From positions 2,480,001 to 2,544,000 of the forward strand of contig OZ245039.1 of the NCBI GenBank assembly GCA_965224095.1: a DNA stretch of 64,000 nucleotides, written 5' to 3'. This stretch comes from JBPEWY01 sp965224095 (GTDB lineage: Bacteria > Bacteroidota > Bacteroidia > Flavobacteriales > Flavobacteriaceae). Made by a program: the position numbers and the translations under genes. Shown one piece after another: positions 28,551 through 37,552 of this stretch; position 1 is the stretch's first letter; each line of letters starts with the position of its first letter. Below the pieces are notes generated by a model. The model saw nothing but the letters and a program-made list of their open reading frames with translations. It made no database searches and was not told where the DNA came from.

Positions 28551-31163
28551 ATGTTAGGTCATTTTTTGAATCATAAATTTATTAGTATTTATAGTAACCT
28601 TTTAGTTATTATTTTTATTGGGTTTTTTTCTTGCAATAATCAAACTAAAGTAGAAAAGTTACTATCAGAGGGTATTTCTTTTGAATTGGCAACTTATAGA
28701 AAAAAGCAAGTTTCAGATATAGTTTACAACCTGAGGTTTAATATCCCTCTCGATGAAAAAACACCAATTTCATCTCAACTTAAATTAGAGCTCAATATAA
28801 ATAATCAAGAATATCCGCTGTATCTTGATTTTAATGAGGATAAAGCCCTTATAAAAAAGGTGGCTGTAAACAATGACCTCATTCCTATCGACCACAGAAA
28901 AGAACATTTAGTCATTTCTCAAGATAAATTAAAAAAAGGCCCAAATACTATTGATATTACCTTTAATGCAGGCGAATCATCACTTAACAGAAGTAAAGAC
29001 TATTTATATACACTGTTAGTTCCAGATAGAGCAAGCACACTATTTCCGTGTTTTGACCAACCAGATATAAAAGCAAATTATGTATTGGATATTACTGCAC
29101 CAAAAAGTTGGAAAGTCTTATGTGGAGCGCCTTTGGCAGATAAAAAAAATCAGGAAGAATTCATAAGGTACTTATTTGAACCATCAGATAAAATGAGTAC
29201 TTATTTATTTTCATTTGTGGCAGGAGATTTTAACAAAAAAATACACAGTATAGATGATATGGAAATGAAATTTCTGTATAGGGAAGATAATGAAGACAAA
29301 ATAAATGCTAGTATTGATAAGGTTTTCGAACTACATAAAAAGTCGGTTGATTTTTTAGAGAACTATACACATTATGATTTTCCGTTTAAGAAATTAGACT
29401 TCGCTGCTATTCCAGGGTTTCAGTATGGTGGTATGGAGCATGTAGGTGCCATACAGTATAGAGAATCTTCTCTTTTTTTAGATGAAAGTGCTACACAGGA
29501 TCAATTGTTGAACAGGACTAAACTTATTGCTCATGAAACTTCCCATATGTGGTTTGGAGATTTAGTAACGATGAAATGGTTTGATGATGTTTGGCTAAAA
29601 GAGGTGTTTGCCAATTTTTTGGCAGATAAGATATCCCATAATTATTTTCCGGATGTTAATCATAATCTTCAATTCATGTTAACGCACCATCCAAGTGCAT
29701 ATAGTGAAGATAGAACCCAAGGAGCTAATCCAATTAAACAAAAATTAGATAATTTAAAAAATGCCGGCACACTTTACGGAAGAATAATATATAATAAAGC
29801 ACCAATAATGATGCGTCAATTAGAGACTATTATGGGTGAGGAAGCATTTCAAAAAGGAATGCAAAATTATATCAAACTATATGCTGATGACAATGCAGAA
29901 TGGAATGATTTAGTCACGCTATTAAATAAAGAAACAGACATTGATTTATTACAATGGAGTGATGTATGGGTGAATCAATCTGGAAGACCATTAATCTCTG
30001 ATAGGATTACTTATAAAAATGACACAATAATTGATTTTAAAATTTTTCAAACGGCAGAAGATGGGAGTTCAAATAGTTGGCCTCAAAAATTTGATATAGG
30101 TCTAGTTTATAAAGATTCTGTTTTTGTTTCGTCCGTAAATTTAGAGCAAAAAGAAACCTCATTTAGACAGGCTCTTGGGTTGCCAAAGCCTGACGTGGTA
30201 ATTTACAATTATCGAGGCTATGGATACGGTGTTTTTCCATTTGATAATAATCTGGAGATATCTAATATTAAAGATGATGTAGCTAGAGCCTATTGCTACA
30301 TTAACTTATATGAGAACATGCTAAATGCAAAAATACATGTAAATACAGTTTTAGATGAGTTAATAGCTGGTCTTCAAAAAGAGAATAATGAATTAATTAT
30401 TAGGTTAATAACAGGCAGGATTGTTGATGTATTCTGGAATTTTTTAACAGAGCAACAACAAAACGATAAAGTTGGTAAATTAGAAACCGTTCTTATCGAA
30501 CTTTTGAATAAGAAAAAATGTTCGCCATCCATAAAGAAAACCTTATTTAGAGCTTATAAAAATATTGCTTATACCGAACAAGGGAAACAATTACTTTATG
30601 AAATTTGGAACAAGACCAAAACCATTGATAATTTACGGCTAAATGAAAATGATTATATAAGCTTAGCTTCAATTTTGGCTATTTATAATCATGAGAAAGC
30701 TGATACTATTTTAAAAATTACTAGGGATAAAATAGAAAATGTAGATAGACAACAACGCTTTGAGTTTTTAATACCGTCATTATCAAATAAAGTTTCAGTA
30801 AGAGATTCTGTTATGAAATCTTTTTTCAATGCAGAAAACAGAAAAAAGGAATCGTGGGTAGTTTCGGCATTATATAATATTCATCATCCATTACGTCAAG
30901 AGTCAGCAACGAAACATTTGGAAGAATGCCTGAACAAACTGGAAGAAGTACAGTTAACAGGAGATATTTTTTTTCCAAAAAACTGGTTGAATGCTACTAT
31001 TGGAAATTATTCATCCAAAGAAGCGCATGTAACCTTACAGCAATTTTTAAAGAACAATCCAAACTTGCAGGTTTCATTAAAAAACAAGTTGTTGCAATCG
31101 ACAGATGATTTAATAAGAGCCCAAAAAATATTTAGTCAGGAAAAGGCCTTAAAACTAGATTAA
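28551..31163 (+). CDS. M1 family zinc aminopeptidase (lipoprotein)
   Basis: 870-aa membrane-anchored aminopeptidase; N-terminal lipobox near FFSCNN. Zinc site HETSH (His328, Glu329, His332) with the third ligand Glu351 in WLKEVFANF, and the exopeptidase motif GGMEHVGA just upstream, so it removes residues from peptide N-termini. Beta-rich N-terminal domain (~45-240), thermolysin-like catalytic domain (~250-480), and a long C-terminal helical/ARM-like part. Its ATG lies 3 bp after trxB. With the M16 endopeptidase it would complete peptide digestion. Last gene of cluster A. Confidence 0.92.
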   Translation: MLGHFLNHKFISIYSNLLVIIFIGFFSCNNQTKVEKLLSEGISFELATYRKKQVSDIVYNLRFNIPLDEKTPISSQLKLELNINNQEYPLYLDFNEDKALIKKVAVNNDLIPIDHRKEHLVISQDKLKKGPNTIDITFNAGESSLNRSKDYLYTLLVPDRASTLFPCFDQPDIKANYVLDITAPKSWKVLCGAPLADKKNQEEFIRYLFEPSDKMSTYLFSFVAGDFNKKIHSIDDMEMKFLYREDNEDKINASIDKVFELHKKSVDFLENYTHYDFPFKKLDFAAIPGFQYGGMEHVGAIQYRESSLFLDESATQDQLLNRTKLIAHETSHMWFGDLVTMKWFDDVWLKEVFANFLADKISHNYFPDVNHNLQFMLTHHPSAYSEDRTQGANPIKQKLDNLKNAGTLYGRIIYNKAPIMMRQLETIMGEEAFQKGMQNYIKLYADDNAEWNDLVTLLNKETDIDLLQWSDVWVNQSGRPLISDRITYKNDTIIDFKIFQTAEDGSSNSWPQKFDIGLVYKDSVFVSSVNLEQKETSFRQALGLPKPDVVIYNYRGYGYGVFPFDNNLEISNIKDDVARAYCYINLYENMLNAKIHVNTVLDELIAGLQKENNELIIRLITGRIVDVFWNFLTEQQQNDKVGKLETVLIELLNKKKCSPSIKKTLFRAYKNIAYTEQGKQLLYEIWNKTKTIDNLRLNENDYISLASILAIYNHEKADTILKITRDKIENVDRQQRFEFLIPSLSNKVSVRDSVMKSFFNAENRKKESWVVSALYNIHHPLRQESATKHLEECLNKLEEVQLTGDIFFPKNWLNATIGNYSSKEAHVTLQQFLKNNPNLQVSLKNKLLQSTDDLIRAQKIFSQEKALKLD

Positions 31164-31300
31164 ATAACTAACTCAAGTTTCCTGTTTTTAAATTAAATCA
31201 ACTGTTTTATCTGAGAAATCATTGCAAATATGATTAGTTTGATGATTTTTACTTGTGTATTCATCTAACAAATCTTTTTAAATGGTTAAACCAATTTTTT

Positions 31301-32178
31301 TGTAAGTACCCCTTAATTAGCTACAGTTTGGTTTATACAATTTAGTTCATTTTCTGATATGGAAAAGCTAGCTTTTCCATATTTGGCCAGAAATTCTTTT
31401 GATGTCAGGTTTTGTAAAGCTTCATGTGGTCTTCTTTTATTATAATGTTCCATCCATTGTTCGGAAAGAATCCTTACTTGGCTCAGTGAATCAAACAGGT
31501 AGGCCTCCAGCACTTCCTGACGATAACTTCTGTTGAAGCGTTCCACAAGGCTGTTCTGGACAGGTTTTCCAGGTTGTATATACTTGATGGCGATGTTATT
31601 TTCCTTGCACCAGATCTGAAAATTGGCAGAAGTGAATTCTGGACCGTTATCTACTCGGATCGCCTCCGGCTTGCCCCGGACGGCAATTAACCTGTCAAGT
31701 TCTCTGACCAGCCTACGGGAACCGATCGAAACATCCACTACGTTCCACAAAGCTTCACGGTTAAAATCATCCATTACGTTGAGCACCCTAAAAGTCTTTC
31801 CATAGCTCAATGAATCCTGTATAAAACCCATACTCCAGACAATGTTCTTGTCAATAGGCAAGGTCAAAGGTTCTTTGACTCGCTGTGGCACTCTCCGTTT
31901 CCTTTTACGTCTTACATTGAGCTTCATTTGTTTGTAAACCCTATACACACGCTTGTGGTTCCAGGGGAATCCCTGATGGCGAAGCATCAGGAACATCTTT
32001 CTGAAACCGTATGTGGGATGCTCCTGGGCCAACCGATCCAAAGCTTCGATAATTTTACCGTCGTCTCTGCTTTAGGATTTTGACCACTTGGGTCTCGGTG
32101 AATCTACTTCTTTTCATGCCCTTGAATTTACGGTTAATATTCTAGTTTTAACCGTAGCTGTTTTTAGGGACACTTACA
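31301..32178 (-). mobile_element. IS3-family element, internally deleted (878 bp)
   Basis: Imperfect terminal inverted repeats: TGTAAGTACCCCTTAATTAG from 31301 and its counterpart ending at 32178 (TGTAAGTGTCCCTAAAAACAG on the minus strand), both continuing into AGCTAC. Between them lies orfA reduced to its first ~17 codons (ATG at 32117, MKRSRFTETQVVKILKQ) joined directly to an orfB lacking its N-terminal part. A complete element of this type is about 1.2-1.3 kb. No target-site duplication is visible (flanks TTTTT and CTTAC), which suggests rearrangement after insertion. Non-autonomous and almost certainly inactive. Confidence 0.85.
31313..32041 (-). pseudogene. IS3-family transposase OrfB, N-terminally truncated and active-site mutated
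   Basis: 242 codons of the rve integrase domain: HPTYGFRKMFLMLRHQG (HTH_21 region), then VWSMGFIQDSL, VDNGPEFTS, and NSLVERFNRSYRQEVL. In active members the first segment reads WSMDF; here the first catalytic Asp of the DDE triad is Gly, while the second Asp (VDNGPEF) and the Glu (VERFNR) remain. The frame opens at a TTG because the real orfA/orfB junction was lost in the internal deletion. No functional product is expected. Confidence 0.88.
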
Positions 32179-32343
32179 CTTACTGACCAAAGAGAATTCT
32201 ATCAATTATTAGATTATAAAGACGATGTGGATTTAGAAAGTAAATTAAGACATTGGGAGAATTTTTATAATTTTGATAGACCTCATGGAGCTTTTGAAGG
32301 AAAAACACCATATGAAGCATTAAAAATGAAGCTTAATATTTAA
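32179..32343 (+). pseudogene. C-terminal fragment of an IS481-like transposase
   Basis: Directly after the IS3 end the plus strand reads LTDQREFYQLLDYKDDVDLE, then KLRHWENFYNFDRPHGAFEGKTPYEALKMKL and TAA at 32341. RPHGAFxGKTPYEAL is the typical tail of the integrase core of IS481-type transposases. The remaining 80% of the gene is absent and is not found on the other side of the IS3 element, so the insertion was accompanied by loss of flanking DNA. Confidence 0.65.
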
Positions 32344-32634
32344 CTTAATTAGTCCTCTAGGGTATGAAGGGCAGCATAAAAACAGAAAATCTTCTCTTAA
32401 AAACCCCTTTGCAAACTTTCAAAAATTCAATACCTTTAGCAAAAGAAAAACTCATTGAATACAATGAGCTTAAAAGTGCTTTTCAAAGTGCCAGATAAAT
32501 GTGAACTGTCAGATCAAGTAGTGGCTATTACAAATTAACCCATTTGGCAATTTCTACCTCTAGTTCTTTTGGTGAGTTATTATTGATTCAATGAGTATCT
32601 GGATACTGGTCATATATCTTAAATCTTATTCATT

Positions 32635-32703
32635 ATGAACAAACAAAACTTTCAATTCTTTATCGGTATAGACATATCGAAAAGGTTCTTCGATGATGTG
32701 CAT
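32635..32703 (+). pseudogene. IS110-family transposase N-terminal stub
   Basis: ATG 32635 opens MNKQNFQFFIGIDISKRFFD, the start of an IS110 DEDD domain (IGIDxSK). After about 23 codons it runs into the 3' end of the TlpA gene on the opposite strand. It differs in sequence from the stub at 3247, so two different IS110 elements have been present. Between 32344 and 32634 I see no supported gene; a 44-codon frame at 32364-32498 has no recognisable family. Confidence 0.6.
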
Positions 32704-32704
32704 T

Positions 32705-34123
32705 TTAAATGTCCAGACTATTAAACAATGGTCTTATTTCTTTGCTTGATGGGCGTGGTGCATTTTGATCAACGATATTTCCCTGAGGATCAATTAGAAT
32801 AAATCTCGGTATACCATTAACGTTGTAGCTTTTAATAAAATCAGATTTGAATTCGTTATCTGCCATTAACTGGATACCTGTAAGTTCCATATCGTTTACC
32901 ATTTTAAACCATTTATCGGCATCTTTTGGTTTATCAACACTTAAACTTACAAAGGCAATGTTTTTATCGTGGTACTCTTTTTCAACTTCTTTTAAATAGG
33001 GTATTTCTGCTTTACAAGGTCCGCACCAGGTTGCCCAGAGGTCTATATACACATATTTACCCTTTAAGTCGTCTAAAGACATAGTGCCCCCGGCATGATT
33101 TCTATAATCAACAAATTTTGGCGATGGGCTACCCTTCCATAGTTTTTTAGCTTCTTCAAAACCGGCATTTACTTCAGAAATCCATTTTTCATCTTTGGCA
33201 TTGGCAGTATAAAAATTATAAACTTCTATTTTCTCGTCTTGGCTTAGTTGGGAAGACTTCAAATAATCTTTAGTACTTCCTACTAATAGCTTTTCTTTTA
33301 GAGTTTCGTTATTTGTGTTATCAACTATAGTATTTAGCCATAATACATTTATATCATAGTCTATATTTTCTGAATTTAATCTTATCGATTCGATGCGTTT
33401 TAAGTATCTTAATCGGGTATAAACCAATTCTTGATAATAATAGGAGTTTTCATACTCATCTTCGTTGTCAAAATCGAAAGCCAGGAACTTATCCATAAAC
33501 CCATCCGAGCTTTGAAAATCGGATTGTTTTATTGCTCTTGCGTGAAAGAAATCATAATTACCATAATTGACTAAAATTTGATAATCGATTTCCTTTTTTT
33601 CCTGTGCCATAAACTCTTCCGAAAGTCCTTCGAAGGTATCCAGCAAATTCAACCATTTGCCTTTAAGCTCGTCCTGTACTTCTATAAATTTTTGTTCACC
33701 GTAAGCGAACTCCCCGCCATTTGGAGGCATTAAACCCTCTTCTATTTTATTTTTTTGGTACAGGTATTCAGCATAAGTTGCTCCTTCGCCACTAAAGCTT
33801 ACGGGCTTATCTACATTCAGGGTGTCAATATTCAAAACTAAATTATCCCCCGGGCGAAAATGCACAAGCATCCAATTTTTTAATGCATAAAAATGATAAT
33901 TCCTATTCCACTTTGGTAAGCGAAGTGTATCTTTAAATGTGCCATCTTCATTAACTTGAATGATTTTGCTAAATTTCATATACCTATCACCATTTAAGGC
34001 TATATCAGTATCCTTGTAGTTGCCAAGATTACCTGAAATAATGGCGTAATCAACTGTTTCTTTTTTTTCTTTATTGCAAGCCATTAGTAAAAAAACAACA
34101 GCAATAATTAGTAAATTTTTCAT
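32705..34123 (-). CDS. TlpA-family thiol-disulfide lipoprotein, cluster B
   Basis: 472-aa lipoprotein (Cys16 in LMAC) with the same domain order and length as the protein at 16170-17588 and very high identity to it. The redox motif is LWATWCGPCKAEIPYLKE (Cys367/Cys370), followed by GIPRFILIDPQGN. Similarity to the cluster A copy continues for a few bases past the stop codon (GGACATTTAAAAT) and then breaks at the IS110 stub. It lies at the distal end of cluster B, after M16, whereas its twin sits before dsbD-alpha in cluster A, so gene order differs between the two. A hairpin at 34169-34194 separates it from the M16 gene. Confidence 0.9.
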   Translation of the reverse strand: MKNLLIIAVVFLLMACNKEKKETVDYAIISGNLGNYKDTDIALNGDRYMKFSKIIQVNEDGTFKDTLRLPKWNRNYHFYALKNWMLVHFRPGDNLVLNIDTLNVDKPVSFSGEGATYAEYLYQKNKIEEGLMPPNGGEFAYGEQKFIEVQDELKGKWLNLLDTFEGLSEEFMAQEKKEIDYQILVNYGNYDFFHARAIKQSDFQSSDGFMDKFLAFDFDNEDEYENSYYYQELVYTRLRYLKRIESIRLNSENIDYDINVLWLNTIVDNTNNETLKEKLLVGSTKDYLKSSQLSQDEKIEVYNFYTANAKDEKWISEVNAGFEEAKKLWKGSPSPKFVDYRNHAGGTMSLDDLKGKYVYIDLWATWCGPCKAEIPYLKEVEKEYHDKNIAFVSLSVDKPKDADKWFKMVNDMELTGIQLMADNEFKSDFIKSYNVNGIPRFILIDPQGNIVDQNAPRPSSKEIRPLFNSLDI

Positions 34124-34168
34124 GTGTTTAAATTTTAATAATTTATTGGTTAAGGCTTTTTTAAAATT

Positions 34169-34194
34169 GGGCTGTTGCGGTTAAGCAACAGCCC
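34169..34194 (-). terminator. Hairpin terminator between M16 and TlpA genes, cluster B
   Basis: GGGCTGTTGC, loop GGTTAA, GCAACAGCCC; on the minus strand it is followed by an A/T-rich run (AATTTTAAAAAA). It would end or reduce transcription after the M16 gene, so the downstream TlpA gene may depend on read-through or its own promoter. Confidence 0.65.
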
Positions 34195-34274
34195 TAATAT
34201 CATCTTTCGGTAACGCTGAAATAAGCTAATTCAATGAAAACAACGTTTAGTGGATGAAAGATGAAATTTATATT

Positions 34275-37088
34275 TTACTTCTTTAAGGGTTTACCGTCCT
34301 GATCTAAGGAGCCTGATTTAATAATTATTAATTTATTCAGGTCAATGTATTTTTTAATAGCATTATTCACCTGTTTCAGGGTAACCGCCTCTATGTCTTT
34401 GGAGTATTGGTCAATATAATTTGGTGGTAGCCCTCTTTCAACAAAACCTAAGATGCGATCTGCTAAGCCGTGCGTAGTTGACATACCTAATTTAAAATTC
34501 CCTGTTAAATTGGTTTTCCTCATTGCCAGTTCTTTTGCCGTAATACCTTCGTTCACCCATTTTTTTAGCTCAACCATAGTAGCGTCCAATCCCTTTTGGA
34601 ACAAGTTAGGATTAAAGGACCCATTGATAAGCCAATGTCCTCCCGCATAAGTATGCCCGGTATGGGATGAATATATACCATAAGTTAATCCGTCACGATC
34701 TCTTACGGTTTGCATCAATCTACCTGAAAAATCTCCTCCTAGAATTGAAGTACCTATATAAAATGGTAAATAATCCGCATCACTACGTTGAATACCGGTA
34801 TATTGGCCTATATACATTGCGGCATTTGGTTTTTCAGGTATGGTAACCACTTTTGTTGTTCCTTTAACTTTTTTTGGGGTACTATAAGTAGCTTTACCGG
34901 TAACACCACCTTTCCAATTATGAAATGATTTTCTAATAGCCTGGTGCAATACTTTGGTATCAACATCCCCAACAGCCACCAAGTGCATTCCTTCAGGGCC
35001 AAGGTATTTCTTATGGAAGGCCTTGATATCTTCTAAAGTAACCGCTTCAAGATTTTTTATATATGTTTCTACACTCGGAATGTAATTAGGATGCCCCTCT
35101 GGATAAATAGCTTGTGACAGGGCAATTTGAGCCATTGCTTCGGGATTGGATAAAGCTCTTTTTACATTGCCGGTCATTTGACTTTTTAAAATATCAAGCT
35201 CTTCGGCATCGAACAAAGGATAGCGCAACTCTTCTGCCAACAGGTGAATTACCTGAGGTACATCTTTTTTAAGACATTTAAAGTCAATACTGATTTTTTG
35301 ACCTCTGGAGCCTACGCGTAGGTCAACTCCCAGCTTTTCCAGTTTTTGCGAAAAAGCGAACTTATTGTTTTTAGTAGTCCCTTTACTTAGCATTCGCGCT
35401 GTAAGCGTGGGCACTTTATCATTTCCATTGGTATTGAAATAACTACCTATTGGCAGGCTGGCAGATACGGTTACAAAACCTTTCGCTCCTGTTTTTGTAG
35501 TAATAACGTCAATACCGGATACTTTTTTACGTGTGAATTCTCTATTGGCCGGGCTTGACTGCGCATCTTTAGGATATTCAGGTAAGATAAGTTCTTCCGT
35601 TTCCTGGTTTTCGTGAACCACTACATTCTGTGCCTTATGGTCGTGTAACGGGTTTCTGTAGTACTGTTTACTATCTTGATTTTCAATGTAGTTTGCCGCC
35701 TTTTGGGTTGCTGCTTTATTGGCTCCGGGCATTTGTGGTACAAAATAGCCCGTGGTGCTTTGGTCTTCTACCAAATACTTATTGGCTACACGTTTTACAT
35801 CTGCTGCCGTAACTTTACTTAACCGTTCATAACCCGTTACATAATCTGTCCAATCACCTCCGGCAATGGCTCCGGTTAAGAAATATGCAATACTTCCGGA
35901 ACCATCTTTGGATAGTATGCTTTCGGCATTTAGTTTGGCGACTATCCTGTCTACATCTTCCTGTTTTACGCCTTCTTTTTTAATTACCTCTAAAGTTTCC
36001 AATAATTCTTTTTTCAAATCATCGTGGCTGGATGTAGGTGCAAAGTCTAATCCAACGTTAAATAAACCTACTTCCTGAAAATAACTGGGGGAGGCATAAG
36101 CATACATTGCTTTTTTGCTGTCAATGAACGTTTTATTCAAAATTGAATTTGTTCCGGAACCTAAAATTTGCCCTAAAACAGTTAATGGGGGTAAATCTTC
36201 GTGCATTCGGCCGGGTATCTTGTATGCAACAGCAAGTACAGCTTGCTGCCCCGGTTTTTTTATTACTATTTTTCTCGGGCCTGATTGTGTAGGTTCTTCG
36301 GTATAAAGTTGTGGTATATCATGGGGGGACTTGGTAATTTTACCAAAGTATTTATCTACAAGACCAAACAGATTGTCTTTTTGAAAATCACCGATAATGG
36401 TTAATGTGGCATTGTTTGGCCAGTAATAGGTATTATAAAAATCACGTAGCACTTCTATAGGCATTTTCTCGATGTCAGAGCGCCATCCGATCGTAGAATG
36501 GTGATAGGGATGCGCCATATAGGCCGTGGCCCAAATTTGTTTATCCAAAACCTGGCGGGGCGTGTTTTCCCCCCTTTCGAATTCATTTCTAACCACGGTC
36601 ATTTCGGCATCTTTGTCTTCTTTTAAGAGCAGGCAATTTCGCATACGGTCAGACTCAATATGTAGTGCCAGTTCTAATTTATCACTCGGAATGATTTCGT
36701 AATAATTGGTTCTGTCGTACCAGGTGGTAGCATTCGCGTGGGCTCCAATACCTTGAAGCACATTTAATATGGAGTTCCCGTTTTTCTTATTAAAGGTTGG
36801 TGTGCCTTTAAAGGTTAAATGTTCTAAAAGGTGTGCTGAGCCCGTGTTGCCCGTTACCTCGTGCTTAGATCCTACGTGATAGACTACTTGAACGGTAACC
36901 ACGGGAGCTGAATTATCCTGCATTAATAATATTTTCATACCGTTTGGCTCATACAGGTATTCTTCGATACCTCCAAGCTCTTTTACTTTTGTGAATTTCC
37001 GATGGGTAGTTTGACTTGATAACGGGCCGGCAAGCCCAACTAAAAGGAGTAAATACCCAAACAATTTAAAGATGATTTTAATAGACAT
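34275..37088 (-). CDS. M16 family zinc peptidase, cluster B
   Basis: About 937 aa, secreted (MSIKIIFKLFGYLLLLVGLAG signal). Zinc motif HLLEH (His86-Glu89-His90) in SAHLLEHLTFKGTPTF, distal acidic residues in VVRNEFERGENTP, and a second half with DRDGLTYGIYSSHTG, the counterpart of the substrate-binding motif. It is only distantly similar to the cluster A M16 (HFLEHMAFNGT), so the two clusters carry different M16 branches in the same functional slot. I prefer ATG 37088 to the TTG at 37097 because the signal peptide begins there. Confidence 0.92.
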   Translation of the reverse strand: MSIKIIFKLFGYLLLLVGLAGPLSSQTTHRKFTKVKELGGIEEYLYEPNGMKILLMQDNSAPVVTVQVVYHVGSKHEVTGNTGSAHLLEHLTFKGTPTFNKKNGNSILNVLQGIGAHANATTWYDRTNYYEIIPSDKLELALHIESDRMRNCLLLKEDKDAEMTVVRNEFERGENTPRQVLDKQIWATAYMAHPYHHSTIGWRSDIEKMPIEVLRDFYNTYYWPNNATLTIIGDFQKDNLFGLVDKYFGKITKSPHDIPQLYTEEPTQSGPRKIVIKKPGQQAVLAVAYKIPGRMHEDLPPLTVLGQILGSGTNSILNKTFIDSKKAMYAYASPSYFQEVGLFNVGLDFAPTSSHDDLKKELLETLEVIKKEGVKQEDVDRIVAKLNAESILSKDGSGSIAYFLTGAIAGGDWTDYVTGYERLSKVTAADVKRVANKYLVEDQSTTGYFVPQMPGANKAATQKAANYIENQDSKQYYRNPLHDHKAQNVVVHENQETEELILPEYPKDAQSSPANREFTRKKVSGIDVITTKTGAKGFVTVSASLPIGSYFNTNGNDKVPTLTARMLSKGTTKNNKFAFSQKLEKLGVDLRVGSRGQKISIDFKCLKKDVPQVIHLLAEELRYPLFDAEELDILKSQMTGNVKRALSNPEAMAQIALSQAIYPEGHPNYIPSVETYIKNLEAVTLEDIKAFHKKYLGPEGMHLVAVGDVDTKVLHQAIRKSFHNWKGGVTGKATYSTPKKVKGTTKVVTIPEKPNAAMYIGQYTGIQRSDADYLPFYIGTSILGGDFSGRLMQTVRDRDGLTYGIYSSHTGHTYAGGHWLINGSFNPNLFQKGLDATMVELKKWVNEGITAKELAMRKTNLTGNFKLGMSTTHGLADRILGFVERGLPPNYIDQYSKDIEAVTLKQVNNAIKKYIDLNKLIIIKSGSLDQDGKPLKK

Positions 37089-37184
37089 TTTGTACAACTG
37101 AATTTAATTTATATACATTAGTACGATTGACATATTGGAAAACCCTATTTAGATATGTTAAAAAAAAGCGAATACCATAACAAT

Positions 37185-37348
37185 AGAAGGCTTTGCACAA
37201 CCTTGAAAATTCCTGTCGATTAAAGGTTTTGGCCTTGCACTGCTTCCTTCTCCAAAATTTTGCATCCTCATAGCCAACAGCTTACTGCGGTACAAAATTT
37301 TATTCGGGTGTCGCATCGCTTTGCCAAATACCTTTTGCAAAGCCTTCT
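37185..37348. repeat. 164-bp element with 13-bp perfect terminal inverted repeats (MITE-like candidate)
   Basis: AGAAGGCTTTGCA at 37185-37197 and its exact reverse complement TGCAAAGCCTTCT at 37336-37348 enclose a non-coding block. No transposase and no convincing coding frame is inside (a 60-codon minus frame is probably fortuitous). No obvious target duplication (AACAAT / AATACT). It may be a small non-autonomous element or simply a long-range stem. Confidence 0.45.
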
Positions 37349-37487
37349 AATACTAGTATATTAATTTTCAGGAAAGATTTTTTTGAATAAACAAAAAATT
37401 ATCATTTTCGTTTACAATAGTTTTAAATAACAATTGATGCCGTCGTAAGGAGGTACGGTTTTTAATCGGCAAAATGCTCCTAAAAGG

Positions 37488-37524
37488 TAAAAACCCATAC
37501 AAACATAAATTGCATGGGTTTTCA
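37488..37524 (-). terminator. Terminator after the ThuA-like gene, cluster B
   Basis: AAAACCCAT at 37490-37498 pairs with ATGGGTTTT at 37514-37522. It lies about 30 bases beyond the stop of the gene at 37553 on the minus strand, so cluster B is split into at least two transcription units here. Confidence 0.65.
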
Positions 37525-37552
37525 AATGAGAATATTTTAGCGGTATGGTAAC

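Noticed and set aside
31290..32190. Target-site duplication around the IS3 element
   Set aside because: The bases next to the two ends (TTTTT and CTTAC) do not match, so no duplication can be claimed.
32364..32498. 44-codon plus-strand frame in the transposon scar
   Set aside because: Lysine-rich, no recognisable family; likely chance or a fragment of an unidentified IS gene.
37158..37340. 60-codon minus-strand frame inside the inverted-repeat element
   Set aside because: No signal, domain or start context; it lies inside a non-coding repeat and has biased composition consistent with chance.
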